From: Flectobacillus sp049240685
GTDB lineage: Bacteria > Bacteroidota > Bacteroidia > Cytophagales > Spirosomataceae
Direction of reading: 5' to 3'
Length of the DNA: 64,000 bases
Assembly: GCF_049240685.1 (NCBI RefSeq)
Contig: NZ_JBMLSD010000399.1
Coordinates: forward strand, 1 to 64,000
Made by a program: the position numbers and the translations under genes. Below, piece by piece: positions 34,980 to 44,639 of this stretch; position 1 is the first letter of the stretch, and each line of letters starts with the position of its first letter. The notes beneath the pieces are model-generated. The model saw only the letters and a list, made by a program, of their open reading frames with translations, did not search any database and was not told where the DNA came from.

Positions 34980-36455
34980 TTACATACTCCAACCTTGACG
35001 ATATTCTCTTTTTACAAATTGGTTTGCCTCTTCAAAATTGGTAATACGCATATTTTCTCCATCCCATAACAGCTTTTTACGACCAGGATAATCATATTCT
35101 TGTAGCCACTGTTTATCCTTTTTCGGAGTACGATAAAAATAACTACGAATGGCCAAATTACCCATCAATACGGTCTCGGACATAGGCCCTGCATAGTCAA
35201 ATGATGAACTTAATGGTTGATGTTTGCCATATCCATCACGACAAGCCTGTAGCCATTGTTGGTAATGCCCTTCGTTATCGGCGCCCACAACTCTTGGAAT
35301 AGAAATTGGGAGTTTGTCACCTTTTTCCTTGAGCTTAGCTTCTGGCCAAAGCGATGGATTGGCACCATATACACCACACATCATGACACCTTTGGTACCC
35401 ATTAGGAGCACTCCACCACTCCAGTCACCCAATTTTACATCGGCAGGAATTTCCTCTGGACGTTCTGGCATTAGACCGCCATCATACCAAGTCATTTTTA
35501 CAGGTTCTTTACCTTTTCTTGGAAACTTGAGGTGAATCATCGACGACGCTGGAAAACTTTCAGGGAAATAGCCTTGTTTGAAAGGGCCTGTCCAAACATC
35601 ACTTATGCTACATTCTACCTCTGAAGGATACCCAAGTCCTAAAACACGATAAGGAGGATCCATCATGTGACAAGCCATATCGCCAAGTGAACCTGTACCG
35701 AAGTTTACCCAACCACGCCAGTTGAATGGATGATATCCTGGGTTGTACTCTTCGTAAGTGGCTGGTCCCAACCACAAGTCCCAGTCCAATTCGCTGGGCA
35801 CATCAAATTTCCCTTGTGGTTTGGCTAAACCTTGTGGCCATACAGGGCGGTTTGTCCAAGCATGAACTCGATTGACTTCACCAATCAAACCCGCTTTGTA
35901 CCATTCCATCATACGACGAACGCCATCGCCCGATGAACCTTGGTTTCCCATCTGAGACACCACTTTATTTTCGCGAGCGGCAATAGTCATTTTACGAACC
36001 TCAGCAATGTTATGAGCTAAAGGCTTTTGTACGTAAACATGTTTTCCCATTTGCATCGCAGCCATTGCAATTACGTAGTGCGTATGGTCGGGCGTAGACA
36101 CCGTTACGGCATCAATATTGTTTTTCTCAGCTTCAAATAATTTTCTAAAATCTTTGTAATACTTAGCATTCGGGAATTTCTTAATCGCATTAGCTGCCTG
36201 ACGGTCGTCTACATCACAAAGAGCAGCAATATTGTTCTTGCCATTGTCCCAAGCACCGTTTAAGTCTGTCCAGCCTTTACCACCACAGCCAATAGCAGCG
36301 ATATTTAACTTGTCAGAGGGTGCAGTGAAGCCTTTGCCAAGAACATGGCGAGGAACAATGTAAAAACTTCCGAGGGTCAAAGAAGCGGCCTTTAAAAAAT
36401 CCCTTCTTGAAGAACTACCAGCATTATCTGATGGCAATTTTGTTGAGTCAGTCAT
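34980..36455 (-). CDS. Gfo/Idh/MocA family oxidoreductase with Tat signal
   Basis: A 491-residue NAD(P)-dependent oxidoreductase. A twin-arginine signal SSRRDFLKAASLTLGSFYIV (about 15-34) predicts folded export to the periplasm. The Rossmann part follows (LNIAAIGCGGKGWTDLNGAW, then AALCDVDDRQA), with VSTPDHTHYVIAMAAMQMGK and YVQKPLAHNIAEVRKM bearing the conserved EKP-like motif, here QKP. The C-terminal domain is typical of the many Bacteroidota paralogues with unknown sugar or polyol substrates. It is monocistronic. Confidence 0.93.
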   Translation of the reverse strand: MTDSTKLPSDNAGSSSRRDFLKAASLTLGSFYIVPRHVLGKGFTAPSDKLNIAAIGCGGKGWTDLNGAWDNGKNNIAALCDVDDRQAANAIKKFPNAKYYKDFRKLFEAEKNNIDAVTVSTPDHTHYVIAMAAMQMGKHVYVQKPLAHNIAEVRKMTIAARENKVVSQMGNQGSSGDGVRRMMEWYKAGLIGEVNRVHAWTNRPVWPQGLAKPQGKFDVPSELDWDLWLGPATYEEYNPGYHPFNWRGWVNFGTGSLGDMACHMMDPPYRVLGLGYPSEVECSISDVWTGPFKQGYFPESFPASSMIHLKFPRKGKEPVKMTWYDGGLMPERPEEIPADVKLGDWSGGVLLMGTKGVMMCGVYGANPSLWPEAKLKEKGDKLPISIPRVVGADNEGHYQQWLQACRDGYGKHQPLSSSFDYAGPMSETVLMGNLAIRSYFYRTPKKDKQWLQEYDYPGRKKLLWDGENMRITNFEEANQFVKREYRQGWSM

Positions 36456-36590
36456 TTCTATAGAAAATTAGGTTAAAAAAGAAGACGAAATAGGTCGTTT
36501 TGAAGGACTTATAAATATACGTAAAAAGTGCTTTTTTCAAAACTATTGAGTTCGGATTTACTTTTTATCCTTTTATATCGGCATCGGTAA

Positions 36591-36625
36591 ATTGTTACAA
36601 AATCCAAAATAGTGAACTAAATTTG
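36591..36625 (+). promoter_or_regulatory. Possible promoter of the PLP enzyme gene
   Basis: An exact -7 box TAAATTTG (36618-36625), with TTG (36592-36594) upstream at a slightly long spacing of 23 bp. Predicted start near 36632, about 58 nt before the ATG. Confidence 0.35.
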
Positions 36626-36689
36626 TAAGAACAAAAAAACTAGTTTTAGCATTTACTTTATATCAAACTTTTATCAACTAACCTTCGGA

Positions 36690-37808
36690 ATGAATATTGA
36701 AACTTTAGCAATAAAAAGCACGCAAATGACCGATGCCAATGCTGGTGCGGTTGCTTCGCCTATATATCTCTCAACCACTTTTGAGCGAGAAACAGATGGC
36801 TCGTATGCGCATGGATATATTTATGCTCGTAATGACAACCCCAATCGACAGTTACTCGAAAAAAGCTTGGCATTGCTCGAAGCTGGCGAAGTTGGCTTTG
36901 CCTTCGCCTCGGGTATGGCAGCTACTACTGCGCTCTTTCAAGCGTTTAAGTCTGGCGACCATATCATAACACCAGATGATGCCTATTTTGCTACTAATGT
37001 ATTGATTGAAGATATCTTTTCGCATTGGGGACTAAGCCTAACAAAAGTAGATACAACGGATTTGGAGGCTGTAAAAAATGCTATTCAAACAAATACCAAG
37101 CTAATTTGGCTAGAAACTCCTTCTAATCCTCAATTGAAAATTTCGGATATCTCTGCTATCGCAGCTTTAGCACATCAACATGGTATATTATGCGCTGTAG
37201 ACAATACTTGGGCAACACCAGTTTTACAACGTCCTCTTTTATTGGGCGCCGATATTGTGATGCATTCTACCACTAAATATTTTGGAGGTCATGGCGACGT
37301 ACTTGGGGGTGCTCTGATTTTGAAGGAGGAAGGAGAGTTATCTACAAAAATCAGAAATATTCAAAAGCTTACAGGTGGAGTACCTTCTCCATTCGAATGT
37401 TGGTTGGTGGCTAGGGGTATCAAAACCTTGCCATTGAGAGTAAAAGCACAGACAGCAAATGCCAAGCAATTAGCCGAGTATCTTGCCCAGCATCCTGCCA
37501 TTGAAGCGGTACATTACCCTGGTTTGCCTTCACATCCACAATATGCTGTTGCTCTACAGCAAATGTCAGAACCGGGAGCTATGCTTTCTGTACAAATCAA
37601 AGGTGACGCACAAAATGCCATGAATGTGACAGGTAAATTACAGCTCTTTACAACTGCTACTAGTCTGGGAGGGGTCGAAAGCCTAATCGAGCATCGTAAG
37701 TCAGTAGAAGGTCCTTCAAGTCCTACTCCAGACAATTTATTGCGTGTTTCGGTAGGACTAGAAAATATAGAGGATATCTTAGCCGATTGGGCTCAGGCAC
37801 TCTTGTAG
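36690..37808 (+). CDS. Cys/Met metabolism PLP-dependent enzyme (cystathionine gamma-synthase-like)
   Basis: A 372-residue fold type I PLP enzyme of the trans-sulfuration family. PLP is bound by Lys196 in MHSTTKYFGGHGDVLGG. Other family marks are YARNDNPNRQLLEKSLALLE, FASGMAATTALFQ, and TSLGGVESLIEHRKSVEG near the C-terminus. It could be cystathionine gamma-synthase, gamma-lyase or O-succinyl/O-acetylhomoserine sulfhydrylase; the sequence alone does not decide. It is transcribed alone. Confidence 0.92.
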   Translation: MNIETLAIKSTQMTDANAGAVASPIYLSTTFERETDGSYAHGYIYARNDNPNRQLLEKSLALLEAGEVGFAFASGMAATTALFQAFKSGDHIITPDDAYFATNVLIEDIFSHWGLSLTKVDTTDLEAVKNAIQTNTKLIWLETPSNPQLKISDISAIAALAHQHGILCAVDNTWATPVLQRPLLLGADIVMHSTTKYFGGHGDVLGGALILKEEGELSTKIRNIQKLTGGVPSPFECWLVARGIKTLPLRVKAQTANAKQLAEYLAQHPAIEAVHYPGLPSHPQYAVALQQMSEPGAMLSVQIKGDAQNAMNVTGKLQLFTTATSLGGVESLIEHRKSVEGPSSPTPDNLLRVSVGLENIEDILADWAQALL

Positions 37809-38119
37809 GATAAAATTAAGGTAGGTATTTGAGTAATTGATACCAATACGAGTGAAAGTATGATATCCAATGTATTTTCTCCAATCCTTATGAGTGAAGT
37901 TTTTAAAATTTTATTATCTAAGTAGGAAAATATTATTAGTTAATAATATTGGTTATTTGAATATATTCATCATCAAAAGGTTATAGTCAAATTCCACTTC
38001 AGATTTACTATTAATTTAATCTTTCCTACTATTCAGCCCAGATTTCTGAATAAATACTTTTGCAGATTGCCCATACTTGAAAGCCGAAAGCTCAGGAATC
38101 TGGTCTTTTTTTACAAAGC
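37809..38119. other. Convergent intergenic region with AT palindrome
   Basis: About 310 bp between convergent genes. It contains the perfect 22-bp palindrome AATATTATTA-GT-TAATAATATT (37930-37951). No ORF or dispersed repeat family was recognised. Confidence 0.5.
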
Positions 38120-39298
38120 TTACTCAATGATACGCTCTAGCATCCAAATCAATGCCATTCCTATCATCAGAAAAGCACTAATCTGGCGAAAAACTGTATA
38201 AAATCGAGTTTGAGACAGCCAAATCAAAAAAGGAAACATAATCAGAATAATACCTAGTTGCATTAGCTCGATACCAACATTAAAACCCAAAATACTCAAT
38301 ATCATTTGTTTGACGCTAAGCTCTAAATTAGTCAGAGTTTCGGCAAAAGCCATTCCATGAATTAACCCAAAACCTCCTGCAATTAAGACTTCTTTTTGAG
38401 GATAAATAGGTTTGAATGCATGTATGGCCGAAACCAAAATGGTAATAGCAATGCAAACTTCAATAGGCTTTACGGGTAAACTCAACCATTGAGAAGCCCC
38501 TAACAATAAAGTGATAGAATGCCCGATAGTAAAGGCAGTTACTATTTTGAGTAAAGACAATAAGCTTGGTTTTAAGCCTTTGTAGGCTCCCCACTTTTTA
38601 CCCTCAAGCATCAACATTGCGGGTAAAAGAAGTGTCAATATAAACAAAATATGATCGGTACCTTCGGCAATATGCTCAATGCCCAACACTACCATATTCT
38701 TGAATCCACGCCAAGCACTTCCTTGCTGTAGACTGACCTGAAAAACGGGAATCTTACCCGTAGGCACGTCTAAAGCAATTACGCCAATTTGTTGTAAAGT
38801 TGAATCCTCCGAAACCAAACCTTGTTGCCAGTCTTCTTTGATATTTACCAAAATTTGATGACTAGCTACTTGATGCAAGATTACATCATAATCAAAGTAA
38901 AAATTGCGTAAATCATAATTCAATGGTGGCGTTATCATAAACTCAACGATCAGCTCTTTATAGTCGCCCGTGGCACGATTTGTTTTTTCCTCAGTTACCC
39001 ACATTTTCCCTAATGTAACTGCCCAAGCCTTGCCATCAAAACTCTTTGGGCGAATATGTGCCATCAAATAATGACGTAGCGTATCTCCAAGACGCTCAAC
39101 CAAATGTTCTGAATGGTCATTTACGCTCATACCAATAGCAGATTGAAGCTCTCCTAAAGGTAATTGTATTTCTCCTGAAATACTTTTTTCATGTACCTTC
39201 AGCACAACCATCGAACTTGGCATAGGGTGGCTAAAAAGTTGAAATTTTCCTAAAAAGAAAAAAAGAAGATATAACGATTTAAGCTTAACGGACGACAT
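38120..39298 (-). CDS. HupE/UreJ family membrane protein
   Basis: A 392-residue protein with signal sequence (about 5-24), a periplasmic domain of about 190 residues and a C-terminal HupE/UreJ-type membrane domain (about 205-392) with GIEHIAEGTDHILFILTLLL, FTIGHSITLLLGA and LIHGMAFAETL, whose histidines suggest metal (nickel or similar) handling. ATG at 39298 (MSSVKLKSLYLLFFFLGK) gives a proper signal; an in-frame ATG at 39490 would add 64 residues of non-protein-like sequence. It follows the DUF3500 gene, with about 200 bp between them. Confidence 0.87.
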   Translation of the reverse strand: MSSVKLKSLYLLFFFLGKFQLFSHPMPSSMVVLKVHEKSISGEIQLPLGELQSAIGMSVNDHSEHLVERLGDTLRHYLMAHIRPKSFDGKAWAVTLGKMWVTEEKTNRATGDYKELIVEFMITPPLNYDLRNFYFDYDVILHQVASHQILVNIKEDWQQGLVSEDSTLQQIGVIALDVPTGKIPVFQVSLQQGSAWRGFKNMVVLGIEHIAEGTDHILFILTLLLPAMLMLEGKKWGAYKGLKPSLLSLLKIVTAFTIGHSITLLLGASQWLSLPVKPIEVCIAITILVSAIHAFKPIYPQKEVLIAGGFGLIHGMAFAETLTNLELSVKQMILSILGFNVGIELMQLGIILIMFPFLIWLSQTRFYTVFRQISAFLMIGMALIWMLERIIE

Positions 39299-39462
39299 AA
39301 GTAAAAGTGATGAGTTGGGAATGTAGAGTTTTGAGCTTACGTATGTGGGCAAAATCTTATCCACTTTACCCACATTAAGATTTAGTCTAAAACTATAAAA
39401 TGTTTCTACAGAAAATGATTGAAATATGGTTACCGAATCCTCATGACTGATTACTAAAAAAA

Positions 39463-39500
39463 ATTTACATTCACAATTCACCACTCGCAATTCAGCATTA
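39463..39500. repeat. Second copy of the ACATTCACAATTCACCACTC repeat
   Basis: TTTACATTCACAATTCACCA followed by CTCGCAATTCAGCATTAAT resembles 33388-33427. It lies between the DUF3500 and HupE-like genes. Confidence 0.5.
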
Positions 39501-39507
39501 ATACCAC

Positions 39508-40911
39508 CTAGTTGCTACCATAATCAGCTTTTCTATCTCTCCACACAGAGTGAGGATGATTCGCGTTTCGAACGATAATACCTCCTTGCATCGAAAATTC
39601 AATCCATACATTAGGACCGTCGATTAGTACATAGTCGCCACTATTTGTCAAACTGGTATTTCCATAATAAGAAATATAGGTATCTGCTATATCAGCTTTA
39701 TATTTTGCGTAAACCGCAGCAGCAGCTTTGTCATCCAAATCATCTGTGTAAGTTTTGATAGCCGCTAATACCAACTCTTGCTTGGCAGCAGTCAAGTTTC
39801 CTACTTTTATACCAGTTTTAGTAGTGGGAAACTTGTCATCTTGAGCAGGTCCCAAAATCAAATCATTCTGAGCCGCTGAACGCTTCGCTGTTGCTAATTC
39901 TGTTGAACTTAGCCCATTCAACATATTAGCTAATGCAGTTAGTTCTTGTTGCATGGGATTGTATGTGACTGTTTTCCATGTATAAGTAGGGAATGGCTCG
40001 GTAGAACGAAACGAAGGGGTACCACCTGTCATTTTTCCACCATTGTAAGTATAAATAATTGTTCCGTGGTGACCGCCTATCTGCAAGCACCAAAGGCCTG
40101 TTGTACTTGGGGTTCCTATAAAAGCAATATAGTAGTTGCCAGATCCATAATCTGAACCTCCACCAATCGAGTTCAAGTAGTCATCCGCCGCCAGAATGCC
40201 TAAATATTCGGCATTACCTTCATTGGTTACTGAACTTGTAGCTACTTTTAATAAATTATAAAAAGCTGTCCATTGTGTTGTACTCAAAGTACTGGTCTGT
40301 AAACCCGAGCGACCACGATACAATCCTTCGGGAAGGTTAGACCATTTCTGAGCATGGCTTTTGTTGTAAGTATCCTGTAACGAAGTAATTTGCGTAGAAG
40401 AAAGCGTAGCTTTAAAGGCTTCAGCCATTGCTACTATATTGGTGATATCGGTATCTATTGACCAAGTTGTACCAGTTCCACCAGAACCCGAAGTACCCGA
40501 GCTAGTAGTATTCACCGTCAAGGAGATAGTGCATGATTGGCCTGCGACGGTAATCGCAAAAGTAGCAGTACCACTCGTAGCTGGAGTACCAGTAATGGCA
40601 AATATCACCGAGCCTGCCCCAGACGCCAATGTTCCAGCGGTGAGAGTGGCCGTAAGTCCAGTTACACCCGACGACGAAATAGCAGTACCCGTGGCATACG
40701 ACCCTCCATTACCACCTGTATAAGGCACAGTGGCAGTACCTGTAAACGCAGTACCAGCTACAGGAGTAGCCGAAAATGTCGCAGAAGAGCAGTTTAAGGC
40801 AGAGATAGATGCTGTGGCCGAAGACGAAACTACAGAGTCGTCTTGTTTGCAACTTACAGCTATTAATGTGGCAAATAAAATTGCGATTGCAATAGTGATT
40901 TTGAATTTCAT
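39508..40911 (-). CDS. DUF3500 lipoprotein
   Basis: A 467-residue protein with a lipoprotein signal MKFKITIAIAILFATLIAVS-C. After the lipid anchor comes a low-complexity Ser/Thr/Gly/Ala region of about 110 residues, resembling Ig-like repeats, then a Gly/Ser linker and the DUF3500 domain (about 160-467, with LWCLQIGGHHGTIIYTYNGG, FPTYTWKTVTYNPMQQELTA and VWIEFSMQGGIIVRNANHPH). ATG at 40911 is chosen because it directly begins the signal peptide; an earlier ATG at 41025 does not. DUF3500 function is unknown. The HupE-like gene follows. Confidence 0.87.
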   Translation of the reverse strand: MKFKITIAIAILFATLIAVSCKQDDSVVSSSATASISALNCSSATFSATPVAGTAFTGTATVPYTGGNGGSYATGTAISSSGVTGLTATLTAGTLASGAGSVIFAITGTPATSGTATFAITVAGQSCTISLTVNTTSSGTSGSGGTGTTWSIDTDITNIVAMAEAFKATLSSTQITSLQDTYNKSHAQKWSNLPEGLYRGRSGLQTSTLSTTQWTAFYNLLKVATSSVTNEGNAEYLGILAADDYLNSIGGGSDYGSGNYYIAFIGTPSTTGLWCLQIGGHHGTIIYTYNGGKMTGGTPSFRSTEPFPTYTWKTVTYNPMQQELTALANMLNGLSSTELATAKRSAAQNDLILGPAQDDKFPTTKTGIKVGNLTAAKQELVLAAIKTYTDDLDDKAAAAVYAKYKADIADTYISYYGNTSLTNSGDYVLIDGPNVWIEFSMQGGIIVRNANHPHSVWRDRKADYGSN

Positions 40912-41070
40912 ATCCTTGATTGGGTTTGATTGATTACACACCTGTGACTTGAGAATATGAGCGTTCGTTATTGAAAAATAGTAGATTAAAAGTGAACAGG
41001 AAAAATCAGTAGGTGAATCGCCCAAAAGAGGATTTTATAAGACAAAGGAATTATTTTCATAGACCATTGT

Positions 41071-41113
41071 AAAAGTAAAAGTCCATTGCATCAATATTGA
41101 TACAATGGACTTT
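41071..41113 (-). terminator. Probable terminator of the desaturase gene
   Basis: AAAGTCCATTG and CAATGGACTTT are perfect 11-base arms around 14 nt. On the minus strand they are followed by TTTTACTTTTAC, a moderate U tract. Confidence 0.65.
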
Positions 41114-41162
41114 CTATCATAAGATTGAGTGTTAAGCTCAATCATCAATAATTCGCAATCAC

Positions 41163-42230
41163 TTAAGCAACTCCTACCTGTTTCAAATACATCACATGCG
41201 AACGCAAGGCACTTAAAACACTTGGATATTCGAGATATTCAATGCCAAATTGCTGACAAGTTTCTCTTACCAACTCGTTGATTTTTGGATAATGGATATG
41301 ACTGATTTTTGGAAAAAGGTGATGTTCTACCTGAAAATTAAGCCCTCCAGTAAACCATGAAACAATTTTGTTTCGAGTAGCAAAATTGGCAGTAGTTTGG
41401 ATTTGATGAATGGCCCACTCTACATTAATCTTAGAAGTTTCTTCATCTGGCATTGGAAATGTTGTGTGTTCTACAACGTGTGCCAATTGGAATACTACTG
41501 CACTTACAAACCCACAAACAAAAGCAATGACAAAATAACCAATCATAGCATCTACAATTCCTAAACGGTAAATAGGCAATGCTACAAAAACTGCTACATA
41601 AGCGATTTTGGTAATCCAGAAAATAAGATGTTCTTTGGTATCCATTTTTCTAAATTTAGTTTCGCCCACTTTTCCAGTAAAATATTTCTGAAAATCTTGC
41701 CAGTAAATCCATAACAAATACGTCCAACCATACAAAAACACCCAATAGATGTATTGAAAACGGTGAAACCAATATTTTTCCTGTGTTGAACTTACACGAA
41801 TCCAAGGCTTAATGTCAATATCATCGTCCATCCCATCAATATTAGTAAATGAGTGGTGATTGAAATTGTGCTTAAATTTCCACAAATACACACTTCCGCC
41901 AATCATATTCAGCGAATACCCCATTAGCTCATTCACCCATTTGCGTTCAGAGAAGCTTCCGTGCGCGCCATCGTGCATAATATTGAAGCCGATAGCAGCC
42001 ATATTGAAACCTAACAAAGCCGAAAGCAAGACAGAAACCCAAGCTGTTGGCGTAAAAAACACCAAAATCAAATACAACGCAACTGCACTAGCAAGAAGCG
42101 TAGTTGATTTGAAATACAACTTGATATTACCTGTTGGCTTAATCTGATTTGTTTGAAAATAATCGTTTACTTTTTTGCGTAATGCATTAAAAAAAACACT
42201 GTTTTTGTTGTTGAAACTTACTTTTTCCAT
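41163..42230 (-). CDS. Membrane fatty acid desaturase
   Basis: A 355-residue di-iron desaturase with four membrane spans and the three histidine boxes HDGAH (86-90), HNFNHH (121-126) and QVEHH (300-304). The QxxHH third box places it with the front-end / linoleoyl-CoA desaturase-like group rather than stearoyl-CoA delta-9 enzymes, though the double-bond position cannot be read from sequence. No cytochrome b5 domain is fused. It likely adjusts membrane fluidity. It is monocistronic, with a terminator downstream. Confidence 0.93.
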   Translation of the reverse strand: MEKVSFNNKNSVFFNALRKKVNDYFQTNQIKPTGNIKLYFKSTTLLASAVALYLILVFFTPTAWVSVLLSALLGFNMAAIGFNIMHDGAHGSFSERKWVNELMGYSLNMIGGSVYLWKFKHNFNHHSFTNIDGMDDDIDIKPWIRVSSTQEKYWFHRFQYIYWVFLYGWTYLLWIYWQDFQKYFTGKVGETKFRKMDTKEHLIFWITKIAYVAVFVALPIYRLGIVDAMIGYFVIAFVCGFVSAVVFQLAHVVEHTTFPMPDEETSKINVEWAIHQIQTTANFATRNKIVSWFTGGLNFQVEHHLFPKISHIHYPKINELVRETCQQFGIEYLEYPSVLSALRSHVMYLKQVGVA

Positions 42231-42374
42231 TGAGATGGTTTTCTTGTATAATCGATTTTAAATCCCTTTACAGAGCTTTATTTTCAAAGATTATAGGGTT
42301 AGTTTTGAGTATTAACTAGTTGTTGTTTTTTTTGTTTTAAAAAAGTACCCCAAATCTAGGATACCACAAATGTA

Positions 42375-43436
42375 TTAATTTTCAGTCTTTTTTTTACCTG
42401 CTAACTGCCCGCAAGCTGCATCAATATCTTTTCCTCTTGAGCGACGAATATTTACTACCATACCTTTATCTTCCAAAAACTTCGCAAATTTTTCCAAAGT
42501 CAATGGGTCTGTATTGGTATAGTTTGCCTCGGCAATAGGGTTGTATTCAATAATATTAACTTTGCAAGGAAACTGCTTGGCGAATTGCCAGAGTTCCTTT
42601 GCATCTTCTAAGGTATCGTTGAAACGATAGAAAACGATATATTCAAGTGTAATTCTACTTCCTGTTTTCTTGTAAAAATACTGTAAGGCTTCTTTGAGGG
42701 CTTCTAAGGTATTGCTCTCATTGATTGGCATAATTTGATTTCGCTTTACATCGTTAGCAGCGTGTAAAGACAATGCCAAATTGAATTTTACTTCATCATC
42801 GCCTAATTTTTTAATCATTTTGGCAATACCCGCTGTCGATACCGTAATGCGTTTGGGCGACATCCCAAGCCCTTCTGGCGATGTAATATGCTCGATTGAT
42901 TGCAGTACGTTGGCATAGTTCAACAAAGGCTCGCCCATACCCATATACACAATATTGGTCAATGGCGTTTGGTAATGCCCTTCTGCTTGGTCACGGATGC
43001 GCACCACTTGGTCATAAATTTCGGCAGGGTCAAGATTACGCTTGCGATCCATATAACCTGTAGCGCAAAACTTACACGTTAAAGAGCAACCTACCTGTGA
43101 GGATACACAAGCAGTCATACGATCATCGGCAGGAATGAGTACGCCTTCTACCAAATTTTGATCAAATAACTGAAACGATGATTTTATCGTTTTGTCAGAT
43201 GATACTTGCTTTTCTGCTACTGTAACCGCACGAATTTCAAAGTTTTCGTCCAATACCTCTCTCATTTTTTTAGAGAGGTTTGTCATTTCGTCAAAACTTT
43301 GTACAGATTTTTTCCAAAGCCACTCATATACTTGTTTGGCTCTAAATCCTTGCTCACCCTTTTCTACCAAAAACTCTTTAATTTGGCTAAGGCTCAGCTT
43401 TCTAATATCTTTTTTGTTAGCTACTACAACTTCCAT
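42375..43436 (-). CDS. rlmN: 23S rRNA (adenine(2503)-C2)-methyltransferase RlmN
   Basis: A 353-residue radical SAM enzyme methylating A2503 of 23S rRNA and A37 of some tRNAs. The cluster motif is C117-SLT-C121-KF-C124 within SQVGCSLTCKFCATGYMDRK. The conserved VYMGMGEPLLNYANVL, HAANDVKRNQIMPINE and the C-terminal cysteine region IDAACGQLAGK are also present. ATG at 43436 (MEVVVANKKDIRKL) is used; an ATG at 43478 adds 14 atypical residues. Confidence 0.96.
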   Translation of the reverse strand: MEVVVANKKDIRKLSLSQIKEFLVEKGEQGFRAKQVYEWLWKKSVQSFDEMTNLSKKMREVLDENFEIRAVTVAEKQVSSDKTIKSSFQLFDQNLVEGVLIPADDRMTACVSSQVGCSLTCKFCATGYMDRKRNLDPAEIYDQVVRIRDQAEGHYQTPLTNIVYMGMGEPLLNYANVLQSIEHITSPEGLGMSPKRITVSTAGIAKMIKKLGDDEVKFNLALSLHAANDVKRNQIMPINESNTLEALKEALQYFYKKTGSRITLEYIVFYRFNDTLEDAKELWQFAKQFPCKVNIIEYNPIAEANYTNTDPLTLEKFAKFLEDKGMVVNIRRSRGKDIDAACGQLAGKKKTEN

Positions 43437-43504
43437 AATAAACTTTATACTTAAATCGAGATGAGTCGATATGCCCACTTTCTAAGACTCTCAACATTTC
43501 TGAC

Positions 43505-43790
43505 GAGTACTCCACGAAAGATACTAAAGGATAATGATTTTGGTTTTTTGATTTCGGAAGTAAGTAATAGAAAAGATTAAAATAATAGTATATCTGAGGC
43601 AACATTTGACTATAATCTTTTGATTATGAATATTTTCAAATAACCAATATACTGTTAACTAATAACGTTTTTCTACTTACAACCCGCTTTTTACTTAATA
43701 TTCTATCAACAACAAAGTTGTTTTACTTTATTTCCAAAATCAGAAATTCCCAATCTGCAATAGTTGAACCTCTTTCGTAGAACTTTCTTT
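43505..43790. repeat. Degenerate, enlarged member of the TTTCGGAA / TTTCCNAAATC family
   Basis: Left part TACTCCACGAAAGATACTAA and TTTTTTGATTTCGGAAGTAA, right part TTTATTTCCAAAATCAGAAA, CCCAATCTGCAATAGTTGAA and CTCTTTCGTAGAAC echo the MITE-like elements, but the interior is longer and diverged. A minus-strand TACCTTTG box (43875-43882) further upstream may belong to the rlmN promoter. Nothing else is recognised in the 43437-44042 gap. Confidence 0.4.
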
Positions 43791-44042
43791 CCTAATACTG
43801 TGCGCCGCTCATCTTTTTTGTGGCTACAACTACCCTAGGATAGTCTAGTGTGAATAAACAAGTGATTGCTTTTGCAAAGGTACGACTAATTTTTATCGGA
43901 TTGATACTGAGAGAGGTAGTTAAATACAATGATTTATCGCATTTTATGGATTCATTGTATTTTTGTAAAAACTTATAAACTATTGTTATACAGTTTTTTA
44001 CAATTTAATAATATTCTATGAGTTGGTTGGAAGACAACCCTC

Positions 44043-44567
44043 TTATGATTGATGAGGCTCGCTAAATCTCTTAATTTGTGTAGGAACTTTATCCACAGCT
44101 TTTTCTATAATAGAAGGAGCAAATGGTTTTACAATAGGTAATAAATAGTAGGGGCCTTTCTCGTTTTTGGGAGGAATTTGCACACCAATCGCCGAGCCAA
44201 GCCACAGAATAATACTAATCCCAAAAGCCCAAGTCATTCCACCAACCAAAGCACCTACCAAGGAATCAAACTGACCCAATACAGTTGCTTTGATAGATTT
44301 ACGAAGTACCCAACCCAATTTATTGATTAGATACACAATCGGGAAAAACACCGCTCCAAATCCTACATAGGGCAAAACTCTATCTGTTACCTTACTAGTC
44401 ATGTAGGGCGATAACCAATCTGATGCCACACCAAGTGTTTTGAAACCAATAATAACAGAAATGATAAAAGCCAAAATAGAAATTACTTCTATAATAATTC
44501 CTCGTTGGTAGCCAATAAAAGCTCCCCACAAAATTGGAAGAAGTATAAAAATATCAATGACTTTCAC
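44043..44567 (-). CDS. CvpA family membrane protein
   Basis: A 174-residue integral membrane protein with four hydrophobic segments, starting VKVIDIFILLPILWGAFIGY (GTG start at 44567) and containing GQFDSLVGALVGGMTWAFGI. This is the CvpA (colicin V production) family; its function in Bacteroidota is unknown. A longer version from ATG at 44618 would add 17 residues (MILINLLKINSFLTFYA), which cannot be excluded. It lies downstream of the GatB/YqeY-domain gene in the same direction. Confidence 0.85.
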   Translation of the reverse strand: MKVIDIFILLPILWGAFIGYQRGIIIEVISILAFIISVIIGFKTLGVASDWLSPYMTSKVTDRVLPYVGFGAVFFPIVYLINKLGWVLRKSIKATVLGQFDSLVGALVGGMTWAFGISIILWLGSAIGVQIPPKNEKGPYYLLPIVKPFAPSIIEKAVDKVPTQIKRFSEPHQS

Positions 44568-44639
44568 AGCATAGAAAGTTAGAAAACTGTTGATTTTGAG
44601 CAAATTAATCAAAATCAACAGTCAAAAATGTAAGAAAAA

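Noticed and set aside
40439..40933. Plus-strand frames of 67-94 codons rich in Val, Pro and Ala
   Set aside because: Antisense of the Ser/Thr-rich low-complexity part of the DUF3500 protein.
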